Shown in pieces: positions 1-8,944 of a DNA stretch of 54,193 nt. A model generated the notes under the pieces. It made no database searches, was not told where the DNA came from, and worked only from the letters and a program-made list of their open reading frames with translations. Positions within the stretch are counted from its first letter, which is position 1. The number at the start of each line of letters is the position of its first letter. Origin of the DNA: Bermanella sp034110565 (GTDB lineage Bacteria > Pseudomonadota > Gammaproteobacteria > Pseudomonadales > Oceanobacteraceae); the NCBI GenBank assembly GCA_034110565.1, contig JAWUYY010000071.1, positions 1 through 54,193 on the forward strand. Reading direction: 5' to 3'. The position numbers and the translations under genes are program-made.

Positions 1-1290
1 CTTGATCATAATCAATTAACTCAGCACGGACTCCGCTTAGCTGAATTAGCCCTTCATCCGCGACTTAGTCATATGATTATCAAAGCCCATGAAAAAGAAA
101 TGGGGTATGAGGCCTGTATATTAGCCGCTATTTTAAGCGAAGGTGATCCTCTTAATTTTCAAGAACCCAATGCCGATTTAAGCTTGCGCTTGCAGTTATT
201 TGAACGCGAAACCTTTCCAAGTTTTTTTGAAAACGCAAAAGTGAACCAGAAAAAAGCTCAGCGTATTCTCAAGCTTGCGAATAAATTCGCTAAAATGCTA
301 AACATCAAAACGTGCCGTGTTTACAGTGAGCACTGCGGTATGTTGATCATGCTCGCCTACCCTGACCGAGTTGCACAAAAACGTGGCAATGGTTATCGCT
401 TACGTAATGGCTTGGGGTGCCAACGCCACCATTTAGAAAATATATCCGCCAGAGAGTATTTGGCAATTGCGCATATCTCCCAGTCTCAACAACAAGGTCA
501 GCATGCAAATAGTCTTATTCGCTTAGCTTGCGCGGTAACAAAAGAAGAAATAGAAACCCTATTTAATGATCAATTTAGCCGAATCGAAACGTTAAAGTTA
601 AACCACAATCAGCAACTACAAAAAGTTACCCGCTTACAATTAGGCGAGCTAGTTCTTAAAGAAACCGTACAACCTGCTGAGAAAACTGAAAAAAATGCGT
701 ATTACTTACAAGAATTCACAACTAAAGGGCTGAGCTTTTTACCCCTTAAAGATGACCACCTAAAGACTCTTTTGCGTTTACAGCTGGCTCATAAAATATT
801 GCCCAAACAATATCCCAGCTTTAACGAAAACGACCTCATTGCTGACCAAGAAAATTGGTTGGCGCCGTTTCTGGCTACCAACAAGTTAGAGGCTATTGAT
901 TACACTCAAGCGTTGCTTAGTCGCCTAGATTGGTCTGCACAACAATCATTGAATCAAGATTTTCCCCTGACTTATGAGCTTCCCACATCAAGACACGCCA
1001 GAATTGATTACAGTGAAGCACTACCTGTGGTGCGGGCAAAACTACAAGAATGCTTTGGGCTGGCACAATCTCCTACGATTGCTCGAGGTAACGTCACGCT
1101 AAACCTGCATTTACTCTCACCGGCCCAGCGTCCTCTCGCCATGACACAGGATCTGGCCTTCTTTTGGGAGCACGCCTACCCTGAGGTGAGAAAAGAAAAC
1201 CGAGGTCGCTATGCGAAGCACCCTTGGCCTGAAGACCCATTTACCGCTGTAGCCAGTGGCGTGACGAAAAAGAGAATGTCAGAGCAATAA
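1..1290 (+). CDS. hrpB: ATP-dependent helicase HrpB, C-terminal part (5' truncated by window edge)
   Basis: The frame is open from base 1, reading LDHNQLTQHGLRLAELALHP before the first ATG at 73, so the gene begins outside the window. The visible part lacks the helicase core (Walker A, DEAH) and covers the helicase-associated region and the HrpB-specific C-terminal domain. Diagnostic pieces are the HPRLSHM stretch at the start, the ILAAILSEGDP segment, and the C-terminal GRYAKHPWPEDP followed by TKKR, all typical of HrpB. HrpB is a DEAH-box RNA helicase family member whose physiological role in most bacteria is unclear. The stop is TAA at 1288-1290 and I see no clear terminator after it. Family assignment is confident; the missing half cannot be assessed. 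Confidence 0.9.
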   Translation, partial: LDHNQLTQHGLRLAELALHPRLSHMIIKAHEKEMGYEACILAAILSEGDPLNFQEPNADLSLRLQLFERETFPSFFENAKVNQKKAQRILKLANKFAKMLNIKTCRVYSEHCGMLIMLAYPDRVAQKRGNGYRLRNGLGCQRHHLENISAREYLAIAHISQSQQQGQHANSLIRLACAVTKEEIETLFNDQFSRIETLKLNHNQQLQKVTRLQLGELVLKETVQPAEKTEKNAYYLQEFTTKGLSFLPLKDDHLKTLLRLQLAHKILPKQYPSFNENDLIADQENWLAPFLATNKLEAIDYTQALLSRLDWSAQQSLNQDFPLTYELPTSRHARIDYSEALPVVRAKLQECFGLAQSPTIARGNVTLNLHLLSPAQRPLAMTQDLAFFWEHAYPEVRKENRGRYAKHPWPEDPFTAVASGVTKKRMSEQ

Positions 1291-1380
1291 ATAACATTTA
1301 AGAAAGTCTCATTAAAATTACGGTCTAAACTTACACAATTGATTGTCACTACTGGCATGGTGTTTAGAAGGCTATAAATA

Positions 1381-1836
1381 ATGAAGTATCTAGGTGTTTT
1401 AATTGTCGTATCGGCCGTGCTTGTTTTAGGTTATTACTTTAAACAACCCACACTTATTAATGATTTATCCCCTGATACGGCAAAGCAAAGTCATTTACTG
1501 CAGCAAACTCAGCAAGCCACTCACACCAAAGATGCTCATGAACATGGCTCGTCTAAGCCCGCTGGGTCTGAAGCCTCTTCTAATGGAGATATCCCGGAAG
1601 GTAAAACGGGGAACCCTCATTTTGATCAGCTCACACCACAAATGCAGCAAGCAGTTAAAGACAGCTTGCTCTTGGAAGGGCCGATGAAAACGTATAAGCG
1701 TGCGGATGGCGCCATTGTGTTACCCGCTAATGGCCGTTTTACTCAAATGCCTGTGGCGGTTGAAATGCCAGACGGCAGCATACAAATACGCGAATACACG
1801 GTGACACCTGACGCTCAGCCAAAAAGCGCAAAGTAA
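1381..1836 (+). CDS. Small membrane-anchored protein, partner of the downstream protease (cassette copy 1)
   Basis: This 151-residue protein has an N-terminal hydrophobic segment (about residues 4-19) that would act as a signal anchor, a low-complexity His/Ser/Gly linker, and a conserved C-terminal region of about 60 residues. That region (LTPQMQQAVKDSL, then GRFTQMPVAVEMPDGSI, then REYTVTP) matches the C-terminus of the protein at 4707-5135 closely, so the two are paralogues. Each lies directly before a large secreted metalloprotease. I recognise no named family. The pairing suggests a periplasmic or membrane-tethered partner of the protease, for example an inhibitor, chaperone or maturation factor, but that is inference. 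The start is supported by AGAAGG upstream of the ATG. Confidence 0.75.
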   Translation: MKYLGVLIVVSAVLVLGYYFKQPTLINDLSPDTAKQSHLLQQTQQATHTKDAHEHGSSKPAGSEASSNGDIPEGKTGNPHFDQLTPQMQQAVKDSLLLEGPMKTYKRADGAIVLPANGRFTQMPVAVEMPDGSIQIREYTVTPDAQPKSAK

Positions 1837-1876
1837 AACAAACGTCCTAGATTTCTCATAACTCAAGCGTCTACTT

Positions 1877-1920
1877 AACCGAACGCTCATATCCAGAACA
1901 GCCTAAAAGCCTGTTCGGTT
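1877..1920 (+). promoter_or_regulatory. Inverted repeats in the intercistronic gap of cassette copy 1
   Basis: AACCGAAC at 1877-1884 is matched by GTTCGGTT at 1913-1920, and a competing inner pair GAACAG (1896-1901)/CTGTTC (1911-1916) shares one arm with it. The two hairpins are mutually exclusive. No T-run follows, so this is not an ordinary intrinsic terminator. It may be an attenuator or processing site between the small protein and the protease gene; function is inferred only from position. Confidence 0.4.
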
Positions 1921-2030
1921 ACAAAAAACTACATCTGGTTAATAATAAATTACGTCAATATCCGCCACGCTGCGTATGTTTAATAATGTGATTTGCATCA
2001 CCTATTAAATGATTTGATAACTGGCAGGTA

Positions 2031-4571
2031 ATGATGACTTGGTTCATAACGGTTTTTAGCATCGCGCTTGTGTTTAGCTCACAAGTGTTTGCAGCAGCTT
2101 GCCCTACCTCAAGTAGCACAACGACCGCAGGTAATGGTACTTGCGACGTTATTGGCAGCCAATCCACCATACAGTTGAATTTCAACTCTGGTTTTGACAC
2201 TAGCAGCGCCATTGCTGCCATAGACGGCAATAATGGCACCACAGTCGGTGCACAACGCAAACTCTCTTTTATCAAGGCTGCCGAAATCATTGCTAGTCAG
2301 GTTGCCTCGACTCAAACCATTATCGTCGATGCCGATTTTTCTGCGCTTTCTTGTGATACAACCTCTGCCACCTTGGGCAGTGCCGGTTCGTCAAGTAACC
2401 TAGGTTATCCGTCATCACCACCTAGCGGTGTTATCGCTAATACTTTTTACCCAATCGGTTTGTTAAACGCCATTGCCGGCTCTGATGCAGATGGCGCTGT
2501 CAGCGATGTAACCGCACAATTCAACGCAAACATTGGTACAAGTGGTTGCCTACAAAGCAGTAACGGCTGGTACTACGGTTTTGCCACTCCAACTTCAAAC
2601 TACATTGGTTTTACTACTGTTTTACTGCATGAAATTACTCATGGTCTAGGGTTCGCCAGTTTGACCAACGCATCCACTGGGGCGAAAGCTTCTAGTATTG
2701 ATGACATCTTTTCTAACTTTTTATATTCCCTCGCCGACGGCGCTAATTGGTCAGTTGCCGGAGGTTTAACTAATGGCGAACGAGCCGCTTCTGCTGTCAG
2801 TACAACGGGTCTTCTTTGGACGGGTAGCAATACCAACACACAAGCACAAGGACAACTAACCGATGGCTTTAATGACGTTGATAGTGACGGCACCTTTGAA
2901 GCAGGTGACCGCATAGAAATGTATGCACCAAACCCTGTTGAAGGCGGTTCAAGCGTGAGCCACTTCAATACAGATGCCGCTCCTAATGAACTAATGGAGC
3001 CTCAATATACAGAAGGCCAATATACCTTGGGGTTAGCTGTTTATTTGTTAAAAGACATTGGCTGGTCAGTTACGCCTGTGTCGGGTAACAATGCTCCGGT
3101 TCTTAGTAATATTGGTAATCAATCTGCGCCTGCGAATTACAATTTAGTCGTCAATCTTTCTGCTAGCGATATTGAAGGCGACACATTGACATACTCCATT
3201 ACGAATGACCCTGATAGCGTAGCGTCATTAAGTGGCAGCACATTAACTCTTAATAAATCGACGATTGGTACATCTAGTGTGACAGTTGAAGTAAGCGACG
3301 CCAGCAATACAGATAGTGAAGTGTTTAGCTTCACCACTTACCCTGAACCGAGTGTGGATATCAACAGCACCAGTTTAAACGCCGGTGATTCTATAAATAT
3401 TGCAAACTCAAACACCAGCATTAATATCAGCTCAGTCAATAGCGCTTTTTCATCTTCACTTACCCTAGATGGTAGCAACGCTAACAGTCTTATTACCTCA
3501 AGTGGTAGCGTGCTGACAATAGGTATGCCTGCTAGTGGGCAATTTGCTGGGGAATATGTATTAACGTTCACCGATTCAAATACCGGTGATACTTATGACT
3601 TCACCTTGATACGCGACCCGCGCTTAACATTTTCAGCCACTAAACTGTTAGAAAATCACAATGAACAGACGCTGGATATTGAAGGTGGTGCAGCCGGTAC
3701 CCTTTACACCTTAGCCAGTAGCGAAAGCGCATTAAGCTTCAGTGTTAATAATTCATCGGTTACTAATGTGAGCGCTAGTAATGACGCAGCCAGTTTTAAT
3801 CGTGCACGGGTTTCACTTAACGTCAGCAACATAGTGAGCAGCACAGCAGTTGATGTATCCGCTAACAGCACCTATAACCCAGTCACATCAAACGGCATCA
3901 CTTTAGAACCAAGCCGTACTCATGTTATCAACATTAAAGATGACTCCGGAAACCTTCTAAATAATGCCAACGCTGTATTAGATACCAGCAGCCTATCCGC
4001 TTATAACCTAACCAGTAGCTACCTATCTAATAGCTCAGGACAGGTCAGTATCGCACTACCAGACAATGCCATAAATTATTCCATTCAAGTAAGCTTAAGT
4101 GGTTATAGAAGCAGTAGCGCAACACTGACACCAGGAACCTTTGAACAAACAGTCTCCATGGTTGAGATCAACGACCCGTTTGAAATATCTGGCTCGGTTA
4201 CTGCTATAGGAACATTGAGCTTCTCAAGTGAGTTACCTGCTATCACATTAGTATTGGCCGATAACAGTCAGATAAATTTAACCGCCTCGCAAACAAGTAA
4301 TAGTAAGGTGGTATTCGATTATATTCACGACCTTGCAGACGGCGCCGTCTCATCGGTTAAAGTGACACATAGTTTAGGTACTGAAGTGACACAGAATCTC
4401 GTTTCTAGCAATTCTCAAGTCACCCTAAACATATTCATCGGGTCAAGTAGTGCCGTAACAACGGGTACGACTAAAAAGGTTGGATCAAGTGGCGGCAGCC
4501 TAGGCTTATGGTTATCGCTATTGTGCTTGGTTAGCTTAAGCCGTCGCTTAGGTATTAAACCCTCCCATTGA
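2031..4571 (+). CDS. Secreted leishmanolysin-like (M8-type) metalloprotease with GlyGly-CTERM-like tail (cassette copy 1)
   Basis: The 846-residue product has a signal peptide ending near VFAAAC. The zinc site HEITHGLGF starts at residue 200. SHFNTDAAPNELMEP follows, with His311 as likely third zinc ligand and Met322 as the Met-turn, the leishmanolysin arrangement in which the third His lies far from HExxH. After residue about 350 comes a cadherin/Ig-like repeat (NNAPVLSNIGNQSAP, DIEGDTLTYSI), then Ser/Thr/Asn-rich domains and a carboxypeptidase-regulatory-like fold (about residues 630-710). The C-terminus has GSSGGS, a hydrophobic helix and an Arg pair, which resembles a GlyGly-CTERM sorting signal (rhombosortase and type II secretion substrates). 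It should be a secreted or surface protease of unknown substrate. It is paralogous to 5132-7180. A strong terminator follows at 4604-4631. Confidence 0.85.
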   Translation: MMTWFITVFSIALVFSSQVFAAACPTSSSTTTAGNGTCDVIGSQSTIQLNFNSGFDTSSAIAAIDGNNGTTVGAQRKLSFIKAAEIIASQVASTQTIIVDADFSALSCDTTSATLGSAGSSSNLGYPSSPPSGVIANTFYPIGLLNAIAGSDADGAVSDVTAQFNANIGTSGCLQSSNGWYYGFATPTSNYIGFTTVLLHEITHGLGFASLTNASTGAKASSIDDIFSNFLYSLADGANWSVAGGLTNGERAASAVSTTGLLWTGSNTNTQAQGQLTDGFNDVDSDGTFEAGDRIEMYAPNPVEGGSSVSHFNTDAAPNELMEPQYTEGQYTLGLAVYLLKDIGWSVTPVSGNNAPVLSNIGNQSAPANYNLVVNLSASDIEGDTLTYSITNDPDSVASLSGSTLTLNKSTIGTSSVTVEVSDASNTDSEVFSFTTYPEPSVDINSTSLNAGDSINIANSNTSINISSVNSAFSSSLTLDGSNANSLITSSGSVLTIGMPASGQFAGEYVLTFTDSNTGDTYDFTLIRDPRLTFSATKLLENHNEQTLDIEGGAAGTLYTLASSESALSFSVNNSSVTNVSASNDAASFNRARVSLNVSNIVSSTAVDVSANSTYNPVTSNGITLEPSRTHVINIKDDSGNLLNNANAVLDTSSLSAYNLTSSYLSNSSGQVSIALPDNAINYSIQVSLSGYRSSSATLTPGTFEQTVSMVEINDPFEISGSVTAIGTLSFSSELPAITLVLADNSQINLTASQTSNSKVVFDYIHDLADGAVSSVKVTHSLGTEVTQNLVSSNSQVTLNIFIGSSSAVTTGTTKKVGSSGGSLGLWLSLLCLVSLSRRLGIKPSH

Positions 4572-4603
4572 TCAAGCCGCTGCTTTAGCTCCCCCATTTA
4601 CAT

Positions 4604-4631
4604 AAAAAACGCCTCAATTGAGGCGTTTTTT
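4604..4631. terminator. Intrinsic terminator after the first protease gene
   Basis: A perfect palindrome of ACGCCTC and GAGGCGT arms is flanked by A6 and T6 runs, so it can act in both directions. It separates cassette copy 1 from cassette copy 2. Confidence 0.85.
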
Positions 4632-4706
4632 ATTATTTTGAGACATCGACTATGTCCCTAAACAAGTATTCCCTTTAGACTTAAGCCATTGAATTAGGGT
4701 TAGTTT

Positions 4707-5135
4707 ATGAAAGTCGTCGCTGTCAGTCTTATTGTTATTAGCTTATTAGCTTGGGCCTTTTGGTCTCCCACTGACGTGGCTGTAGTCGACCCTACGCCAA
4801 TTGCTAAGCCTGTGGTCATAGACAACCGTGCTGCAATAACAACCACCCCTTCCTCTAAAGTAATCCCGCAAGTAAAAGAGCAAACTACCAGCGCTGTGAT
4901 TCAAGATGATAAATCCCATTTAGATTATCTCTCACCAGAAATGAAGCAAGCTGTGAAAGATAAGCTATTTCATCATGGCCCTAAAACTATCACTAAAGAC
5001 AGCCAAGGGCGGATTCGTTTGGATCATGCTGGCCGCTACGTCAATATGCCCGTAGCGGTTCGTAAAGCCGATGGCTCTATCGAAATAAAGGAATATTCCG
5101 TCGTCCCTGAAACACACACGGAAGTTACGAAATGA
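4707..5135 (+). CDS. Small membrane-anchored protein, partner of the downstream protease (cassette copy 2)
   Basis: This 142-residue paralogue of 1381-1836 has an N-terminal hydrophobic anchor (about residues 3-18), a Thr/Pro/Lys-rich linker and the same conserved C-terminal block (YLSPEMKQAVKDKL, GRYVNMPVAVRKADGSI, KEYSVVP). The linkers differ while the C-terminal block is conserved, which points to the block as the functional part. The ATG is preceded by AGGG. Its stop overlaps the start of the protease gene in an ATGA at 5132-5135, so the two are probably translationally coupled and made in fixed proportion. The family is unrecognised and the function unknown; an inhibitor, chaperone or sorting helper of the protease is a guess from position. 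Confidence 0.78.
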   Translation: MKVVAVSLIVISLLAWAFWSPTDVAVVDPTPIAKPVVIDNRAAITTTPSSKVIPQVKEQTTSAVIQDDKSHLDYLSPEMKQAVKDKLFHHGPKTITKDSQGRIRLDHAGRYVNMPVAVRKADGSIEIKEYSVVPETHTEVTK

Positions 5136-7180
5136 ACATTAATTACTCCCCTTATTTTTTACTCGCGTCTCTTGCGTTTGGCCTATTTAGTCAAACAAGT
5201 TTAGGGGCAGCATGCCCAGCCAGTTCAGACAATATAGGGAATGTTACTTCCTGTATCGTGGACGGCAGCGCATCAGATATTAAATTGAATTTTATTTCTG
5301 GGTTTGATTCCTCCACGACTACAACACCACAAGGTGGCAACAACGGCACCACGATTGGAGAGCAGCGCCGACTCGCCTTTATAAAGGCCGCTGAAATTTT
5401 AGCTGAACAGATTGTGTCGACTCAGATGATTGAAGTCGATGCACAATTTAGTGCGCTAGAGTGCAGCTCAAACTCGGCAATATTGGGGAGTGCTGGCGCA
5501 ACAAACAGCTTTGCTTATCAAGAAGGGATTGATGTCATCCCAGCTACTGCAATTAAAGATACATTTTATCCAGTAGCACTGGCTAATGCGTTAAGCAATA
5601 GCGATTTATTACCTGATGCCTCTGATATTCAAGCTAACTTCAATTCAAATCTAGGTATGTTTAATTGCTTGAGTGGTGGCGGTTGGTATTACGGCTTTGA
5701 CGACAATACAAAACGTTCAACAGGGTTCTTAACTGTACTTTTACATGAAGTGACCCACGGCCTAGGCTTTACCTCATTAACAGATCCGGTTACAGGTAAA
5801 AAACCTGCTGATATGGATGATATTTTTTCTAACTTTTTATATATAAAAAGTGAAGCAAAAACATGGACAGAGTTAAGTACCTCTAATTCAGACAATATAA
5901 AACGTAAAAACTCTGCCGTAAGTGGTAGCAATTTATTTTGGAACGGACAAAATGCCAATGATCTTGCTATTGGGAAGCTAACGTCTGGCTTTTCCGATAA
6001 CGATAGCAGCTTTGATTTTACCAGTGGCGATCGTATTCAAATGTATGCTCCGAACCCTCTCGAGCCAGGCAGTAGCGTTAGTCATTTTGATATCAGCGCT
6101 TCACCTAATGAATTAATGGAACCTAATCTTGCATTAAATGCTTGTGATATTGGTTTGGCTCTTGGCGTACTTGAAGATATAGGTTGGGCGGTTACCCTTC
6201 CCGATAATAATGATTTTTATCTAAATATTCACTGTCAACAAATTAAAAATGGTGAAACCTATATCAATGGGTTTGACGGCGACTCGATTAAAATCACTCC
6301 CGTTAGTGATACAGACTCATATACATATTCCCTAACATACGAAAGTGTCGATGCCAGCGACTTAATTCAGGAAACCGACAATGGTTTAATTATTAACACC
6401 AAAAGTAATGGTGAGTTTGCTGGGACGTATGAACTGACTGTGAGCAACAGTAGTGACCCTGATATCACCATCACCATCAACCGCCCTTTACGACTCATTT
6501 GGTCTAGTCATGCACTACTCAACAATGAAAAGTACACACTTAGAATTGAAGGCGGCGGCGCTAATAAAGTTTATGATCTCACTCAAAGCGAAACAGGTAC
6601 GATTAACTTTTTAAACCTCAAAAATGAAAGCACCACATTTATCAGCGCTATAAATAGCCCATCCGAGTACAACCCTGCCTTACTCAATATTACCAGCAAC
6701 ACTGTCACCTCACCTTTAACGGTAGAAACCACCGTTTCATCACAAGATAATACTTATGATGACGTCAGTAGTACTGTCACTGTCTATCCTTCAATACTGC
6801 ATTCGTTTACGGTCACAGACACATCGAACTCAGCTATTAGTAATGCAAATATTGTCATAGGCAATAGCTCGCTGATTGAAGAGGTGGGCATTGATAGAAG
6901 CCTCACGACTAATAGCACCGGTACGCAATCTCTATACTTACCTGATACCAGTAATATATTTTCAGTAAAAATCAGCAAAACAAACTACATCAGCCAAATC
7001 ATTACTGTTGATTCGAGTAACACCTCACACAAAATTACTCTAGTGAGCAATCAACCGAGTGAAAACGTAACACAAACCACACCTAAGTTCGGATCCGGTG
7101 GCGGAGGCTCATTGCCAGTGTGGTTTATTGCGTTAAGTGGCTTATTTTTAATCAGACGCTCGCGCCCCTTGAGACACTAA
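5132..7180 (+). CDS. Secreted leishmanolysin-like (M8-type) metalloprotease with GlyGly-CTERM tail (cassette copy 2)
   Basis: The 682-residue protein has a signal peptide ending near SLGAAC, the zinc motif HEVTHGLGF starting at residue 205, and SHFDISASPNELMEP carrying the probable third ligand His318 and the Met-turn. The catalytic half aligns throughout with the protein at 2031-4571. The cadherin-like repeat of copy 1 is missing, which largely explains the shorter length. The C-terminus GSGGGGSLPVWF, a hydrophobic helix and IRRSR is a good GlyGly-CTERM signal, so cleavage by a rhombosortase encoded elsewhere is expected. Both zinc sites look intact, so neither copy is an obvious pseudogene. 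The substrate is unknown. Translation is coupled to the upstream small protein. Confidence 0.86.
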   Translation: MNINYSPYFLLASLAFGLFSQTSLGAACPASSDNIGNVTSCIVDGSASDIKLNFISGFDSSTTTTPQGGNNGTTIGEQRRLAFIKAAEILAEQIVSTQMIEVDAQFSALECSSNSAILGSAGATNSFAYQEGIDVIPATAIKDTFYPVALANALSNSDLLPDASDIQANFNSNLGMFNCLSGGGWYYGFDDNTKRSTGFLTVLLHEVTHGLGFTSLTDPVTGKKPADMDDIFSNFLYIKSEAKTWTELSTSNSDNIKRKNSAVSGSNLFWNGQNANDLAIGKLTSGFSDNDSSFDFTSGDRIQMYAPNPLEPGSSVSHFDISASPNELMEPNLALNACDIGLALGVLEDIGWAVTLPDNNDFYLNIHCQQIKNGETYINGFDGDSIKITPVSDTDSYTYSLTYESVDASDLIQETDNGLIINTKSNGEFAGTYELTVSNSSDPDITITINRPLRLIWSSHALLNNEKYTLRIEGGGANKVYDLTQSETGTINFLNLKNESTTFISAINSPSEYNPALLNITSNTVTSPLTVETTVSSQDNTYDDVSSTVTVYPSILHSFTVTDTSNSAISNANIVIGNSSLIEEVGIDRSLTTNSTGTQSLYLPDTSNIFSVKISKTNYISQIITVDSSNTSHKITLVSNQPSENVTQTTPKFGSGGGGSLPVWFIALSGLFLIRRSRPLRH

Positions 7181-7236
7181 TGGGCATGCATTAGTATCGA
7201 GCACTGAAAAATAATAAATATAATCTGGGTGTCTCT

Positions 7237-8232
7237 TTGTTATTGCTATCTGGTTTTGCCTTAGGTGTTATGTCTGTTCTAGCCGTTGTTATTTGTCGAG
7301 ACTACGGCCGATTAATCGTGGCAAAAATCTTTATCTTCATGCTATTTGCTGGCGCCTGTTTTCTGCTTGAGCCTCAGTTAAACGGCATATGGGCATTGTT
7401 CGCCGCCGACATATATACCATGGTGCCCGCGCTATTTTGGGCGCTGTGCCAATTGGCCTTCTCTCATAGACCCAGAGTCTTTTCTCTTATTGGTGGCATT
7501 GCTTTATATACAATTGTAGCCCCCATGATTGCTCGCCATTTTGTGGACTCCCATAACCCCCTATTAATGTCTTTTTTATGGACCTGGCCCTCTTATTTTG
7601 AGTACCTAATGATAGCTCTAGGTTTATGGACGGTGACTAGTAACTGGTCTGATGACTTAGTAGAGTCTCGCCGTCAATTACGTGGAGCGGTTCTGATTGG
7701 TGTGGGGATCAGCGTATTGCTGGTTGTGATTCCAGCCAACACTCATATTGTTGGCCGCTGGCTACCGTATTTATCCATTAATGTGATCACCTTGGTTTGT
7801 GCGTACTTTTTATTACATACCCAACAAGGTGAGTTGTTTGGTTTAGTTAAACCATCTCCTGTTATCGAAAAAACACCTAAACCCATCCAGAGCAACGTTA
7901 CTGACCTGTATAATGAAGCCAACCAGTTAAACACACTCATGAACACGGGGTTTTATCGTACTGAGCACCTCACCTTAAAAGATCTTGCCTCAGAACTGGA
8001 CTTGCCTGAATACAGAACCCGTAACCTGATTAATCAAACACTGGGATATCGAAATTTTAATGATTACATCAACCAACTGCGTATCCATGAAGCGGCCGAA
8101 CGCTTAAAGAGTGAGCCTGATAGCCCCATTTTGAATATATCGCTCGATGTGGGCTATCGCACTCTAAGCTCATTTAACCGAGCATTTAAAGATATTAAGG
8201 GCATGTCCCCCACTGAATACCGCGTAAAGTGA
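7237..8232 (+). CDS. Membrane-embedded AraC-family transcriptional regulator
   Basis: The protein has several hydrophobic helices in its first 200 residues and an AraC-type double helix-turn-helix at the C-terminus (about residues 245-331: LTLKDLASELDL, then ISLDVGYRTLSSFNRAFKDIKGMSPTEYR). This matches AraC regulators with an N-terminal multi-helix membrane sensor. The ligand or signal is unknown. The start is uncertain. The TTG at 7237 keeps the first helix whole but lacks a clear Shine-Dalgarno. The first in-frame ATG is at 7270 and would cut that helix. The gene follows protease copy 2 by about 56 bp with no terminator between, so it may be co-transcribed with, or control, the protease cassettes (inference). 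Confidence 0.82.
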   Translation: MLLLSGFALGVMSVLAVVICRDYGRLIVAKIFIFMLFAGACFLLEPQLNGIWALFAADIYTMVPALFWALCQLAFSHRPRVFSLIGGIALYTIVAPMIARHFVDSHNPLLMSFLWTWPSYFEYLMIALGLWTVTSNWSDDLVESRRQLRGAVLIGVGISVLLVVIPANTHIVGRWLPYLSINVITLVCAYFLLHTQQGELFGLVKPSPVIEKTPKPIQSNVTDLYNEANQLNTLMNTGFYRTEHLTLKDLASELDLPEYRTRNLINQTLGYRNFNDYINQLRIHEAAERLKSEPDSPILNISLDVGYRTLSSFNRAFKDIKGMSPTEYRVK

Positions 8233-8286
8233 CACTCAAAATATTAAACCTTGTGTGCAAATACTTAAAAAAAGTCCATTTAAGGA

Positions 8287-8365
8287 TTTTGCACAGTGCG
8301 CCAAAACCGTCAAATTCCCCTTCTTATCCCCTATAAATACTGGGCTTAAAGCTTTTGCATAGTGC
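8287..8365. promoter_or_regulatory. Direct repeat upstream of the solo AraC gene, possible operators
   Basis: TTTTGCACAGTGC at 8287-8299 recurs as TTTTGCATAGTGC at 8353-8365, 66 bp apart, with one mismatch. A TATAAA box lies between them at 8331-8336. The repeats sit in the 235-bp gap between two AraC-family genes, so they are candidate binding sites for one of those regulators. No experiment is known to me. Confidence 0.35.
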
Positions 8366-8467
8366 TTTTAGCTTATTGCAAACTCATTTCAGTCGAGCTT
8401 TCTCAACCTGCCGAGTAGAGTAATCACACTAATAATAACAAATAACGTTGAGCGGGATGGACTGACT

Positions 8468-8860
8468 ATGCAGTGTACTCACAACCAGCCAAATATGACG
8501 ATTCACTTCCAACCTAAACACCTGTTTATCGTAGAAGAAATCAAGCAGATTTTAAAAACATCTCTGTCTGATCACCCTAACTTCGACATGATTGCCAATG
8601 CTTTTAACATCAGTGGTCGCACATTGCGCCGCCAGTTGTCTGAAGCGGGCACCAGCTTTCAAAAACTGCTCGATAATCAGCGTCGCCAATACGCCATTCA
8701 CTGTCTTCAAAATACAGACATGAGCACAGAAGACATTGCAGAAGCCCTTGGCTTTAGTGACGTGGCTAATTTCCGTCATGCATTCAAAAAATGGGTCGGT
8801 TTGTCACCTGCCATGTACCGCCAGCAGTTTCAACATTCATTCAACACTATGAGCGCATAG
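8468..8860 (+). CDS. Stand-alone AraC-type DNA-binding domain protein
   Basis: The 130-residue protein is almost entirely an AraC double helix-turn-helix: FDMIANAFNISGRTLRRQL for the first motif, then DIAEALGFSDVANFRHAFKKWVGLSPAMYR for the second and the family signature. The sequence resembles the C-terminus of the AraC group that normally carries an N-terminal ligand-binding domain of about 200 residues. Here that domain is absent: only about 25 residues precede the HTH region, and the upstream DNA does not encode it in frame. It could be an intact SoxS/MarA-like solo regulator or a decayed remnant. The reading frame is clean and the ATG is preceded by GCGGGA, which favours an active small regulator. 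Target genes are unknown. Confidence 0.8.
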   Translation: MQCTHNQPNMTIHFQPKHLFIVEEIKQILKTSLSDHPNFDMIANAFNISGRTLRRQLSEAGTSFQKLLDNQRRQYAIHCLQNTDMSTEDIAEALGFSDVANFRHAFKKWVGLSPAMYRQQFQHSFNTMSA

Positions 8861-8880
8861 AAATTTGAAAGGCCTATAAA

Positions 8881-8914
8881 CGCAAAAAGCGACTCAAGTG
8901 AGTCGCTTTTTGCG
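8881..8914. terminator. Bidirectional intrinsic terminator between the AraC gene and fklB
   Basis: A 15-bp perfect stem with arms CGCAAAAAGCGACTC and its complement and an AAGT loop carries A5 and T5 runs within the stem. It lies between the convergent genes at 8468-8860 and 8945-9556 and can serve both. Confidence 0.85.
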
Positions 8915-8944
8915 TTCTTTTTAGTTTAAAAACTAAACGTTAAT

